Positions 8,712-17,531 of a stretch of 64,000 nt of DNA are shown piece after piece. Source of the DNA: Streptomyces sp. sk2.1 (lineage in GTDB: Bacteria; Actinomycetota; Actinomycetes; Streptomycetales; Streptomycetaceae); contig NZ_RDBO01000033.1 of assembly GCF_008120935.1 (NCBI RefSeq), positions 144,998-208,997 on the forward strand. The letters are read 5' to 3'. The position numbers and the translations under genes were made by a program. Position 1 is the first letter of the stretch. Every line of letters begins with the position of its first letter. Under the pieces are notes generated by a model that saw only the letters and a program-made list of their open reading frames with translations, was not told the origin of the DNA and made no database searches.

Positions 8712-9114
8712 TTGCTCGTCGGGCTGTTCATGGGGCGGGATACGTGGAGTCGGACTGTTCCGGACGGGTTGTGGGAGATCGCGAAGCCGTTGATCCCGCC
8801 GTCGAGGGTGCGGCCGCAGGGCGGCGGGACGCAGGACACCCCTGACGAGACCCTGTTCGCGGGGATCGTCCATGTGCTCGTCAGTGGCTGTGCGTGGCGG
8901 GCGCCGCTGTCGTGTTTCGGGGCCTTGGAGTCCACCGCTCGCCGGCGTTTCGTCATCCGGTCCAGGGCCGGTGTCAGGGGCCGGCTGCACGAGGCCGTCA
9001 TCGGCAGGAGACGAGTGCGGCCTGCCCGACGTGACTCGTGGTCCTCGACTCCGCCCACGTACGGGCCGAAAAAAGGGGCGGACTCACAGGTCCGAGCCCC
9101 GTGGACCGTACGGG
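8712..9114 (+). pseudogene. IS5-family transposase, broken N-terminal part
   Basis: The first frame reads WEIAKPLIPPSRVRPQGGG and later VHVLVSGCAWRAP, the conserved N-terminal zone of Streptomyces IS5-type transposases. Near 9036 the coding frame shifts, and the second frame continues with VVLDSAHVRA and LTGPSPVDRTG, the segment around the first catalytic Asp. The homology then stops at about 9114, where an unrelated gene begins. The matching C-terminal piece appears about 650 bases further on at 9761. There is frame decay plus loss of the middle, so it is not functional. Confidence 0.8.
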
Positions 9115-9668
9115 CCGCTCTCCGGCCTGGAGAGGAACACCCGGCGGCGTGACAGCTCGATTTCCGCGACGACGACGGCGATCTCCTCTCCGACCTCGAA
9201 GTCTTCTGCCGGACTTGCCGCAGGGCGGCCGTCGATCTCCCTGAAGGGGACCAGCCCGAAGATCTCATCCCCGAGGTCGACGAGAACCCCGATGGGAAGT
9301 ACCTCCTCAACCGTCCCGCAGAATTCCTGGCCCACCGCTGTGCGGTCGGCGAAAGCCTGGAGGGGGTCGGGCTCCAGTGCTTTCAAAGACAGTCTGGCCT
9401 CGGCGTTGTAGGTGTCGAACCCGATGAACTCGCACGAGACACGCTGCCCCGTCCGAACAACATCGGTGGGAGCATCGAAGCGCCGCCAGGACAGTTCAGT
9501 GACATTGAGGAACCCGACACCGGGCAGAGTGGGATGGCCGGGCCCGTCGTCCAGGGCCACGAAGACCCCGAACCGTTCGATCGCCGCAACGGTGCCGGAC
9601 AGGATGTCGCCGCGGTGCAGGGACTCAAGGAACGCCCAGAGTTCCGGGCTCTCGGACTGCCAATCCAT
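9084..9668 (-). CDS. protein with two S1 RNA-binding domains
   Basis: A 194-residue protein with two S1-like OB folds: residues about 19-95 (GDILSGTVAAIERFGVFVALD) and about 110-182 (GQEFCGTVEEVLPIGVLVDLG, then GLVPFREID). Such tandem S1 proteins bind single-stranded RNA or the ribosome; the specific role is unknown. It lies between the two halves of a broken IS5 transposase on the opposite strand. Its last dozen residues (about SGPYGPRGSDL) are encoded by transposase DNA read backwards, so the native stop was probably lost at the junction. The ribosome binding site is weak. The third-position bias looks slightly lower than in its neighbours. Confidence 0.8.
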   Translation of the reverse strand: MDWQSESPELWAFLESLHRGDILSGTVAAIERFGVFVALDDGPGHPTLPGVGFLNVTELSWRRFDAPTDVVRTGQRVSCEFIGFDTYNAEARLSLKALEPDPLQAFADRTAVGQEFCGTVEEVLPIGVLVDLGDEIFGLVPFREIDGRPAASPAEDFEVGEEIAVVVAEIELSRRRVFLSRPESGPYGPRGSDL

Positions 9669-9760
9669 ACCCGTAACCCTGGCACACGACGTCGTGTGCC
9701 GACCATGTCCTCAAGCTGAAGCGACCGTCAGCAATCCCGCCATGCCTCAGCCGTCAGCAC

Positions 9761-9900
9761 CTTGACGGCCCGGACAAGTCCTGGCGCCGGCTCAACCACC
9801 GCTACGAACACCATCCCCGCAACCACCTGGCCTTCCTCCGCCTCGCCGCCGCCCTCCGCCGCTACAAACGACTCGTCGAACCCACCACGTGGGGCACGGT
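9761..9900 (+). pseudogene. IS5-family transposase, C-terminal fragment
   Basis: The frame beginning at 9761 reads SWRRLNHRYEHHPRNHLAF and LRLAAALRRYKRLVE, the characteristic C-terminus of IS5-type transposases (the region after the catalytic Glu). It has the same orientation and type as the N-terminal fragment at 8712. Together they look like one element that lost its middle and now encloses the S1-domain gene. No terminal inverted repeats could be assigned by eye. Confidence 0.75.
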
Positions 9901-9927
9901 CTCAGCCGTCACCAATTCCTTGGTCGG

Positions 9928-12900
9928 TCAGGTCGGGTGCGAGGCGAGCTCCCAGTCGAATTCCCACAGGCGTAGTGGCGTGTTCGCGCCGGCGGTGAGG
10001 GCGTACCGCCCGTCCGGCGTGAACGCGCAAGCCCAGATCCCGATCTGCTGCGTGTCGAGGGTGTGCGCGAACTGTCCGGTCCTCGGGTCCCATATCTGGA
10101 CCATGCTCGTGGGTCTGCTGGACACCGCGACCGCCACGAAGCGGCCGTCGCAGATGTACTGGACCGTCTGCGCGTGACCCGGCAGGTGCTGTTGGCTCCG
10201 TACGCAGATGCCGGAGCCGAGGTCCCAGAGCCGGATGGTCCGGTCGTTGCCACAGGACACGGCGAAAGCTCCGTCCGGGCTCAGCGCAACCGAGCAGATC
10301 TCCGTGGGACTGTCCAGAACGTTCGTGCACTCGCCTGTGTCCAGGTCCCAGACCCGCACGGTGCGGTCCCAACTGCCGGACACCGCCCGGTGCCCGTCGG
10401 GATGCACCCACAGGTCAGTGGTGATGAAGCCGTTGCGGCCGTGGCCGCAGAGCGTTCGTGCGAGGCGGCCGTCCTTCAGGTCCCACAGGTGCAGTGCGTT
10501 GTTCCGGTCCGCGGTGAGCGCCCAGCGCCCGTTCGTAGTGAAACATGCCGGCTCGGCACCGCGGCCGGCACGTTCGTCGGTGATGCTCGTGAGCTTGTCA
10601 CCGGTGTCGATCGACCACACAGAGAGTCGGCCGTCCTGCGTGGCGGACAGCACGCGCTGTTGATCGGGGCTGAGCCGGACCGCGGTGAACGGGGAAGGGC
10701 GGTTGATGTGTGCCCGGGTGCCGAGTCCCGTGCCGACCCCCCATTCCCGCAGGCATCGACCGGTGCGCGTGTCCCACACCCGCAGGCTTCCACCGGCGGA
10801 TACGACGCGAGCACCGTCCGACGACAGATCGACCGCACACGGCGCCACGGACAGGCCGGGCAGCTCGCCGACCTGCCAACTGGCCCGCACCCCCACCTGC
10901 GGCAGAACACCGGCTAGCGACCGCCAGGCCGACAGCACGTGCGGGGCTCGTTCGAAGCCGGGAGTCCGCCGTGCCCTGGCGAGCAGTTCGCGCGCCTCGC
11001 CGTAGCGACGCCCGTCCCTGGCACGCTCGGCTGCGTCGACCAGCGTTCCCACGCCCGCCTGCAGTCTGGCCAGCTCTCCGTGCCGGTGTGGGGGGCTCAA
11101 CCGGGGTGGCGCGGTGTAGCGGCCGGGCAGGGGCCACCATCGCACTCCGCCCTCGTCGGCAGCGACCGCGCGACGGGCGCCCGGCGCCAGCAGCACCTGC
11201 TGCTGCCGGCTCGCGGTGGACGGGAAAGTACGCAGGCAGCGGCCGCTGTCCAGCTCCCACAGCCGTGCCGTGCCGTCGGTCCCGCCGGACAGCAGCGCCT
11301 GGCCGTCGCCGCTCCACGACAGCGACACCACGCGTCGTGTGTGGCCGGTCAGTGTGTGCGTCTGCGCACCAGTGGCGAGATCCCAGACACCGATGTCCTC
11401 CCAGGAACGCTTGGTGGTCCCGCGGGAGCGGGCCATCGCCACGGTCCGGCTGTCCGCGCTGATGGATGCGGGTACGGCCGCCGCATCGACCCCATGCGAC
11501 TCCCACCTGAGGGCCCCGGTGGTGTCCCACAGCTGCAGGCTGCCGTCATCGATTGTGATCAGCACTGACCGTCCGTCCGGGGACAGGGCGGCCAGGCTGC
11601 CTCGCCGACCGAGCCGCAGGCTCAACTCCCCGGTGAGCGCGTCCCAGATCGTCACACTGCCGCCGCCCGTCTGTGCGGCAGCGACGCGTCCGTCGGCGCT
11701 GAGCCGGACGGCGCTGACCGGGGCACGGCCGTCCGCACCGAGCCAACGGGACGTGGAGGACCCCGACTCTTCGTTGAAGTCCACCCGCCACAAGCGACGA
11801 CGTCTCACCAGGTCCCACAGGTGCAGCTGGCGGTCGAGGCCACACATGACGAACCGCCCGTCAGCGCTGACGTCGATCTCCTTGTAGTAGTGCGGCTCGT
11901 CCCGGCGGAACAGGCACTGTCCGCTGTGCAGGTCCCACAGGCCCACGTACTTCCGGGAGGAGACCAGCGCCCGCCGGCCGTCTGTTGTCAAGCGGACCTT
12001 CGTTCGCGGTGCCTGGGGCACCTTGAGACCGTCGGCATCGGACACCCACCTCTCCTCGGCGGGCCACCAGCCCATCGGGCGGGACGTCACGCGGCTGCGA
12101 TCGGGCGCCCCGCCCTCCCTGACCGTTCGTAGGGCGCCGGCAACCTTCGGCTGCTCCGGGGCCATTTCCTCGACAGTGCCGAGGAGCGCGTCGGCCGTGG
12201 CGATGTCACCGCGCTCCAGGTTGACTTCGGCCAGCAGGTATCGGGCCGTCCAGGAGTCCCTGGAGGCGGTGCGGGCAGCTTCCAGCCTGCTGATCAGTGC
12301 ATCGTCGGTGAGGGCGCCGGACCGCCACCGGCGCAAGCCGTCGTTGTAGGTGGCTTCCAGGTGCCGCGGGTCGATGTCGACGGCTGCCTCGAACGCTTTC
12401 GCTGCCTGGGCCGGCCGACCGAGGTCCAGGAGTGACAGCCCTCGGTTGTTCAGCTCGTCGGCACGCAGGTCCGCCGCGACCGGCTGGTGGCGTGGATACG
12501 CCTCGCCCACCGTCCGGCGATAGACCTCGACCAGCTCGCCGGCGACCTCGGGCATCGACCGCGGACGGGCTGCCCGGTCGTGACGCAGGCACCGGTCCAA
12601 CAGTGCCACGACCTCCGCCGGGATCTCGATCCGGTCGGTGTCCCGCCGCCGCCCGGCGCGGTGATCTGCGAGGACTTCCGCGGCGACGGGCCCAACCATC
12701 CAGGTCCTGCCGCCGATGAACATCTCCAGCACGGACACCGCGAAGCTGTAGATATCGCTCCCCCGCCCCACCCGCTCCCCCTCGGCCTGCTCGGGTGACG
12801 CGTAGGCGAGCGTCATGCCACCCCAGGAGACGACGGCGCTGACCCCCTCGGGCACGCCGCCATCCACGGAAGCTCCTGCCCTGGCCCGGGCAAGGCCGAA

Positions 12901-13431
12901 ATCGGTCACCTTCGCCGTGAACGCCGCGTCCGCGCCCACATCGAGCAGCACATTGGCGGGCTTGACATCCTGGTGCACCAGCCCGCCCGCATCGTGACAG
13001 TGGGCGTGTTCCAGACCCCAGGCCATTTGGATGGCGACGTCCAGTATCCGGGCACGTACCTCCGACAGCTCGCCCGCGTACAACCGTCCGTCCGCGATCC
13101 AATCCGCCAGACTGCCGCCCGCGACGTACTCGGCGAACACCCGTGGAGCCCCGTCGAGCAAGCGCACGCTGTAACAGCCACACACATTCGGGTGCAGCCC
13201 CAACCCCACCCACGCCTCAGCCTCGTTGACGAACAAGTCCCGGTGGCCCACGCTCTGGAACCGGCCCGGCCGCGGACTCTTGACCGCCAGATCGACGCCC
13301 CATTCCCGGTCCCGGACCCGGTGCACCACGCCCATGCCGCCACGCCCGAGCTCTGCCAGAACCTCGTACCGGTCGTCAATCACGTCCCCGACCCGCCACG
13401 ACGACGGCTCTTCGCTCCTCATGCCCGTCAT
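9928..13431 (-). CDS. Ser/Thr protein kinase with TPR and WD40 repeats
   Basis: A 1167-residue signalling protein. The kinase domain (about 20-290) has the glycine loop LGRGGMG (28-34), AVK Lys about 51, catalytic loop HQDVKPANVLL (about 153-163, with Q replacing the usual R of HRD), and DFG about 177-179. TPR-like helices follow (about 320-440). Two sets of about seven WD40-type repeats (LWDLHSGQCL, VWDLATGAQT, VWDLDTGECT, LWDLGSGICV and others) are separated by a helical linker of about 70 residues, so two beta-propellers are likely. There is no transmembrane segment. The start ATG follows AGGAGG by seven bases. It sits inside the IS-rich island, is probably cytoplasmic, and its substrates are unknown. 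Confidence 0.92.
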   Translation of the reverse strand: MTGMRSEEPSSWRVGDVIDDRYEVLAELGRGGMGVVHRVRDREWGVDLAVKSPRPGRFQSVGHRDLFVNEAEAWVGLGLHPNVCGCYSVRLLDGAPRVFAEYVAGGSLADWIADGRLYAGELSEVRARILDVAIQMAWGLEHAHCHDAGGLVHQDVKPANVLLDVGADAAFTAKVTDFGLARARAGASVDGGVPEGVSAVVSWGGMTLAYASPEQAEGERVGRGSDIYSFAVSVLEMFIGGRTWMVGPVAAEVLADHRAGRRRDTDRIEIPAEVVALLDRCLRHDRAARPRSMPEVAGELVEVYRRTVGEAYPRHQPVAADLRADELNNRGLSLLDLGRPAQAAKAFEAAVDIDPRHLEATYNDGLRRWRSGALTDDALISRLEAARTASRDSWTARYLLAEVNLERGDIATADALLGTVEEMAPEQPKVAGALRTVREGGAPDRSRVTSRPMGWWPAEERWVSDADGLKVPQAPRTKVRLTTDGRRALVSSRKYVGLWDLHSGQCLFRRDEPHYYKEIDVSADGRFVMCGLDRQLHLWDLVRRRRLWRVDFNEESGSSTSRWLGADGRAPVSAVRLSADGRVAAAQTGGGSVTIWDALTGELSLRLGRRGSLAALSPDGRSVLITIDDGSLQLWDTTGALRWESHGVDAAAVPASISADSRTVAMARSRGTTKRSWEDIGVWDLATGAQTHTLTGHTRRVVSLSWSGDGQALLSGGTDGTARLWELDSGRCLRTFPSTASRQQQVLLAPGARRAVAADEGGVRWWPLPGRYTAPPRLSPPHRHGELARLQAGVGTLVDAAERARDGRRYGEARELLARARRTPGFERAPHVLSAWRSLAGVLPQVGVRASWQVGELPGLSVAPCAVDLSSDGARVVSAGGSLRVWDTRTGRCLREWGVGTGLGTRAHINRPSPFTAVRLSPDQQRVLSATQDGRLSVWSIDTGDKLTSITDERAGRGAEPACFTTNGRWALTADRNNALHLWDLKDGRLARTLCGHGRNGFITTDLWVHPDGHRAVSGSWDRTVRVWDLDTGECTNVLDSPTEICSVALSPDGAFAVSCGNDRTIRLWDLGSGICVRSQQHLPGHAQTVQYICDGRFVAVAVSSRPTSMVQIWDPRTGQFAHTLDTQQIGIWACAFTPDGRYALTAGANTPLRLWEFDWELASHPT

Positions 13432-13690
13432 CCCCAACCCTCCTCGTGCAGTGCACGCAACCAGAGTGACTTCGCCCGCCTGTTGCACGGACCCGCCGAT
13501 CCCCCTCCGCGGTTCCCCGCAGGCCCCATGGGTCCGTAGACCACGTCAGGAGAGTCCAGCCGGGGGAAGCCGTGGCCCTGCTGCGAGGGGACAGCCGGCG
13601 CTGAGAGACGGTACGGCAGGACATGGCAGCCACGGACCTGCGGAACACGGCTACATCGTTTGCCGACCTTGCTTCACAGGCTGAGGGCAC

Positions 13691-13855
13691 GTGTCCGTGA
13701 CGTCGATGCTTGCCCGAGTCACCGGGCCGGCTGTCCCTCCCGGTGCGGCGGACGGTGCGGATGCGGGTGCCATCGATCAGGACAGACTCGCCGCCCCGAT
13801 TCACGACCTTCCGCAGAGCACGGTCGGGGCGGGGTGCGTCCACGGAGTGGCTCAA
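13691..13855 (-). pseudogene. IS5-family transposase, internal fragment
   Basis: The minus-strand frame reads GGESVLIDGTRIRTVRR and then DSGKHRRHGH, the block around the first catalytic Asp (LIDGT) and the GKHRRHG motif of IS5-type transposases. About 55 codons survive, and the homology stops immediately after HGH. It abuts and slightly overlaps the end of the MarR-type gene. It is a different element from the 8712/9761 pair, judging by the motif spelling. The 250 bases between it and the kinase start hold nothing else that I recognise. Confidence 0.7.
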
Positions 13856-14298
13856 TCCGCGTCGGTCGCCTGCCCTCGGGCGTCATCGAAGTGCGTACGG
13901 ACGCGGTCCAGAAGCGTGCAGAGCTGCTCGATTCCGTCCCGGCTGAGGGCATCGGCGAAGTACCGCTTCACGGCCGCGAGGTACGGGCCCGACGCGTTCC
14001 GGAGCGCGTCACGGCCGGCGGGGGTCAGCACGATCAGGGTTCCGTGTCCGCCGTCACAGGCTTCGCGCCGGATCGGGCCCAGCTTCTCCATCCTGCGCCC
14101 GAGATGGTGCGACAGCCGACTGCGCTCCCGGTCGACGGCCTCGGCCGACTCCGAGGAGCGCATGGCGCAGTCTTCGGCTTCGCCGAGTACCGGCAGTACG
14201 GCGTGGTCCCCCGGCGACACACCCACGTCCTGCAGCCCGGCACCGAGCACCTTGCGAAGGTCCGCGGTCAGGTCGATCGGCGTCCGCCACGTCTTCAT
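13852..14298 (-). CDS. MarR-family transcriptional regulator
   Basis: A 148-residue winged-helix protein. Recognition-helix and wing features are visible at about residues 55-95 (DRERSRLSHHLGRRMEKLG, then GTLIVLTPAGRDAL). N- and C-terminal helices form the dimer interface. No clear ribosome binding site precedes the ATG. The 3' end touches a transposase remnant, so the gene could have been truncated slightly. The divergent neighbour across about 480 bases is the GPP34 gene; whether that is its target is unknown. Confidence 0.8.
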   Translation of the reverse strand: MKTWRTPIDLTADLRKVLGAGLQDVGVSPGDHAVLPVLGEAEDCAMRSSESAEAVDRERSRLSHHLGRRMEKLGPIRREACDGGHGTLIVLTPAGRDALRNASGPYLAAVKRYFADALSRDGIEQLCTLLDRVRTHFDDARGQATDAD

Positions 14299-14776
14299 CG
14301 CGCGGCGCCGGGCGTCGGGGGTCGGCGCCGTTCCGATCAGCCCTCATCTGCGTTCTTCCTGCGGGCTGACGTGTCAGGAATATCGTCGTGGACCCCGCCG
14401 GTGCGGCACAAGCCACGGTCTGCGGCCGGCCGCGCGGTGTCAAACGTCGGAGTCGCGCGACCCCGCCGTCGCCCGGAGGGCGGCTACGCTCCGTCTGGTG
14501 CGTGTGATCGCAAGGCTCCGGAATGGTCCCGCAGTGGAACTGCCAGGGCGTTTCGGCGACGCCGCCAGTGCGCCGGACGCCGCGCGACAGACGGCAATTC
14601 GACGCCAGGAATAGTTCCGCCATGTCCGCAGGCCATGAAGGCCAGCCCAGATCCTGACAGAAATACCTGTGCGTCCGGGCTCGGCCTCCCGGGGGCGGGC
14701 ACTCCGGTACGGGCGGCACGCCGAGCATCCTGCGGAGCTCTCCCTTCCATGGACCGCCGCGCCTACCCTGGCAGGC
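14299..14776. other. 478-base gap without a recognisable gene
   Basis: This lies between the divergent MarR-type and GPP34 genes. Several overlapping open frames exist on both strands, but none shows a family motif, convincing start or consistent codon bias. It could be decayed coding sequence, given the transposase remnants on either side. Confidence 0.4.
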
Positions 14777-15577
14777 ATGACGACGGGGGATGAGCTGCTC
14801 CTGCTCGCGATAGTCCCGGGCAGGCAGCGCATACGCATACGAAGCGACGATCGGCTTCGGTACGCCCTGCGGACCTCGGAGTTGGCGGATCTGTGCCTGG
14901 CCGGACGGATCGCCGTCGGGCGCCGACGGATCGAGGTGTTGGACACCCGGCCTGTCGAAGACCGTCGCCTGAGCAATGTCCTGCAAGGTCTCGGCGCAGC
15001 TGCTCCCCCGCCGGGCCTCAAGGACTGGCTGCGCCGGACACCGCGCTCCCTGACCGTCGAGTACCTCTCCCGGCTGGAGGACCAGAAGGCGGTCCGTGTC
15101 CGTCGGCTGCGCGATTCCAGCGGCCGTACCCGCAACGACATTCTTTCCGTGGACATGCCGCGCCGCCAGGCGCTACTGACCCGCCTCGACAGCGTGGTCC
15201 GCTCCGGCTCCGTACGGTCCACCGCTGACCGCAACCTCACCCTCGCCGTACTTGCCCAGGCCGCGGGCCTCGCCCCTGCCGCCTACCCTGGACTGCGCGG
15301 CATCACCGCCCGCCGCCGTATGGCCGCCCTCGCCGCAACGCACCGTCTCACCCCCGCAGCCGCCGGAGCGGTCCCGGTCGCCGACGTGGAACTCGCTGCG
15401 GCACTGACCACCGGCGCCGACGTCCTGACCCGCCGACTCCTCGGCGAGCTCAGTGACCTCTACTCCGACTTCACCACCGGCGGCCACGGTCTTGGCCACG
15501 GCTTGGGCTCCGGCGGTTGGTCTGAGGGCGGCGCAGGCGGCACCGGCCACCACGGCGACGGGAACGCCGGCTGGTGA
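14777..15577 (+). CDS. GPP34 (GOLPH3/VPS74-like) family protein
   Basis: A 266-residue protein beginning MTTGDELLLLAI and continuing with ELADLCLAGRI and a helical body, the pattern of the GPP34 family. In eukaryotes these proteins bind phosphatidylinositol 4-phosphate at the Golgi; the role in actinobacteria is not settled. The C-terminus (about residues 232-266) is a Gly/His-rich tail with GHGLGHGLG and GHHGDG, unusual for the core domain. The ATG has no good ribosome binding site, but TACCCT stands seven bases upstream, which fits a leaderless transcript. It lies inside the IS-rich island. Confidence 0.85.
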   Translation: MTTGDELLLLAIVPGRQRIRIRSDDRLRYALRTSELADLCLAGRIAVGRRRIEVLDTRPVEDRRLSNVLQGLGAAAPPPGLKDWLRRTPRSLTVEYLSRLEDQKAVRVRRLRDSSGRTRNDILSVDMPRRQALLTRLDSVVRSGSVRSTADRNLTLAVLAQAAGLAPAAYPGLRGITARRRMAALAATHRLTPAAAGAVPVADVELAAALTTGADVLTRRLLGELSDLYSDFTTGGHGLGHGLGSGGWSEGGAGGTGHHGDGNAGW

Positions 15578-15595
15578 CTCCGGCAGCCGGGAGTC
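15576..15595 (+). terminator. short hairpin at the end of the GPP34 gene
   Basis: GACTCCGG pairs with CCGGGAGTC around a three-base loop, with one bulged G. It starts at the stop codon. It is weak, so termination here is only likely. Confidence 0.35.
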
Positions 15596-15708
15596 GCACG
15601 GCTCTTGACCTTGCCCGGGCCCGGTGGAGCTCGGTACGCGAGCCGTGCGGGCATCCCCCGCCATCTGTCACATGACATGGTGTCAGAGGCACCTCCACCA
15701 TCTGTCGC

Positions 15709-15879
15709 TCAGCGCCGAGCCCACATCAGGAGCGGTGCGAGAGCGACTGCTGCCTGGTAGGACTCGGCGGTCTTGTCGTAGCGCGTGGCAATGCCGCGCC
15801 GTTGTTTCAAGTGGTTGAAGCAGCGTTCGACGACATTGCACTGTTTGCAGAGCTGCTTGTCGAAGGCCGGCGGGCGCCC
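15709..15879 (-). pseudogene. IS5-family transposase, C-terminal fragment
   Basis: An uninterrupted 56-codon stretch ending at a stop reads NVVERCFNHLKQRRG, IATRYDKTAESYQAA and LAPLLMWARR. This is the standard C-terminus of a large group of Streptomyces IS5-like transposases, with the catalytic Glu in VVER. No start or upstream two-thirds is present. It is a third distinct IS5 relic in the island. Confidence 0.85.
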
Positions 15880-15931
15880 TCCGCGGCATCCTCGGCGGTG
15901 AAGCGACCCCTCAGGTCACGACATTTCCGTT

Positions 15932-16060
15932 TTATGCCGCGTGGTCCAGCCGTTGATGGCAGAGGACCCTCGCCTGGTACGGCGTGATGTAGCCGATGGT
16001 CGAGTGGAACCGCTCCCGGTTGCAATGTTCCGTGATCCAGACGAAACCTCCAGCGTCCAG
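15932..16060 (-). pseudogene. IS3-family transposase (OrfB), C-terminal fragment
   Basis: The minus-strand frame reads WITEHCNRERFHSTIGYITP and continues to CHQRLDHAA and a stop. The W-x(6)-NRxRxHSxxGYxTP signature is the end of the IS3-type integrase domain. Only about 42 codons remain. It lies 50 bases from the IS5 relic on the same strand and marks the right edge of the island. Confidence 0.8.
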
Positions 16061-16195
16061 GTGCCGGAATTTCGGGGGTCACTCCAGACGGCACCGCCAC
16101 CCCGCCCATCTCCGGGATGGAGAGATCCACCGGAAAGAGATCATGGTGACCATCGGCCTCTGCAGGTGACGACTGAAATCGGCAGTCGCACGCGC

Positions 16196-17374
16196 TCAGC
16201 GCCGTACCCGCGGCATTCCCAGGCCGATCCACGAGATGATCTCCCGCTGGATCTCGTTGTTGCCGCCGCCGAAGGTGAAGATGACCGCGGAGCGGTATCC
16301 GCGTTCGAGTTCGCCGTGCAGTACGGTGCCCGCCGATCCCTCCTTGAGGGGGGCCGCCGAGCCGACGATCTCCATGAGCCAGGCGTAGGCGTCGCGGCGG
16401 GCCTCGGAGCCGTAGACCTTGACGGCGGAGGCGTCCTGCGGGGTGAGGGTTCCTTCCTGGACCGCGGAGACCATGCGCCAGTTGAGCAGTTTCATGGCGT
16501 CGAGCCTGGCGTGGGTGCGGGCCAGGAGGGTGCGGACCCAGCCGAGGTCGGCGACGCGGCGGCCGTCGGCGAGGCGGGTGTCCACCGCCCAGCGCTGGAC
16601 GTCGTGGAGGGCACGGATGGCCATGGTGCCGTGGGCGGCGAGGGTGACGCGTTCGTGGTTGAGCTGGTTGGTGATGAGCCGCCAGCCCCGGTTCTCCTCG
16701 CCGACGCGGTGCGTGACGGGAACGCGGACGTTCTCGTAGTGGCTGGCGGTGGTGTCGTGCGAGGCGAGGGTGTTGATCAGGGTGCAGGAGTAGCCGGGGT
16801 CGGTGGTCGGGACGAGCAGCATGGTGATGCCCTTGTGCGGCGGCGCGTCCGGGTCGGTGCGGACGGCGAGCCAGACCCAGTCGGCGGTGTCGCCGTTGGT
16901 CGTCCAGATCTTCTGGCCGTTGACGACGTAGTCGTCGCCGTCGCGCACGGCCCGGGTCCGGAGGGCGGCGAGGTCGGTGCCCGCCTCCGGTTCGCTGTAG
17001 CCGATGGCGAAGTCGATCTCGCCGCTGAGGATCCTCGGCAGGAAGTACGCCTTCTGCTCGTCGGTGCCGTACCGCATGATCGTCGGCCCCACTGTGTTGA
17101 GGGCCATCAGCGGCAGCGGCACACCCGCCTGGGCCGCCTCGTCGAAGAAGATGAACTGCTCCATCGCGGACAGGCCCCGTCCGCCGTACTCCGCCGGCCA
17201 GCCGACGCCGAGCCAGCCGTCGGTGCCGAGGCGGCGGATCGTCTCCCGGTAGAAGCGCTTCTGCTCCTCGGGGGCGGCGTGGCGCGCGTGGGCGTCGCCG
17301 GGTATCAGGTCGGCGAAGTAGGTACGCAGTTCGGCGCGCAACTGCTGCTGCTCAGGCGTGTATTCGAGGTGCAC
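16196..17374 (-). CDS. acyl-CoA dehydrogenase
   Basis: A 392-residue flavoenzyme with the three-part ACAD fold. There is an N-terminal helical region, then the FAD/substrate segment IGYSEPEAGTDLA (about 125-137) and NGQKIWTTNG (about 152-161), a beta domain, and a C-terminal helical domain ending with FTFGGGNNEIQREIIS. It oxidises an acyl-CoA to the 2-enoyl-CoA and passes electrons to ETF; chain or ring specificity is unclear. The sequence style matches FadE-type enzymes. The GTG start follows GGAGG by four bases. It appears to be a single gene next to the IS remnants. Confidence 0.92.
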   Translation of the reverse strand: MHLEYTPEQQQLRAELRTYFADLIPGDAHARHAAPEEQKRFYRETIRRLGTDGWLGVGWPAEYGGRGLSAMEQFIFFDEAAQAGVPLPLMALNTVGPTIMRYGTDEQKAYFLPRILSGEIDFAIGYSEPEAGTDLAALRTRAVRDGDDYVVNGQKIWTTNGDTADWVWLAVRTDPDAPPHKGITMLLVPTTDPGYSCTLINTLASHDTTASHYENVRVPVTHRVGEENRGWRLITNQLNHERVTLAAHGTMAIRALHDVQRWAVDTRLADGRRVADLGWVRTLLARTHARLDAMKLLNWRMVSAVQEGTLTPQDASAVKVYGSEARRDAYAWLMEIVGSAAPLKEGSAGTVLHGELERGYRSAVIFTFGGGNNEIQREIISWIGLGMPRVRR

Positions 17375-17531
17375 GGCCCCTCCAGGAGTCTCGCGTTCGC
17401 GTCGCCCGTGTGCGGCGGCGCACACAGTAGAACGTGTTGCAGGAATCCGGAAGGGCCAATGCCCTTCGTACGGGCCGGTGTCCGGTCCCCGGTGGCCGGG
17501 AACCGCGGCAGGCCGGTGCCCCTCGTGCGGG

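Noticed and set aside
15709..16060. A single intact insertion sequence
   Set aside because: The two fragments belong to different transposase families and both lack their N-terminal parts.
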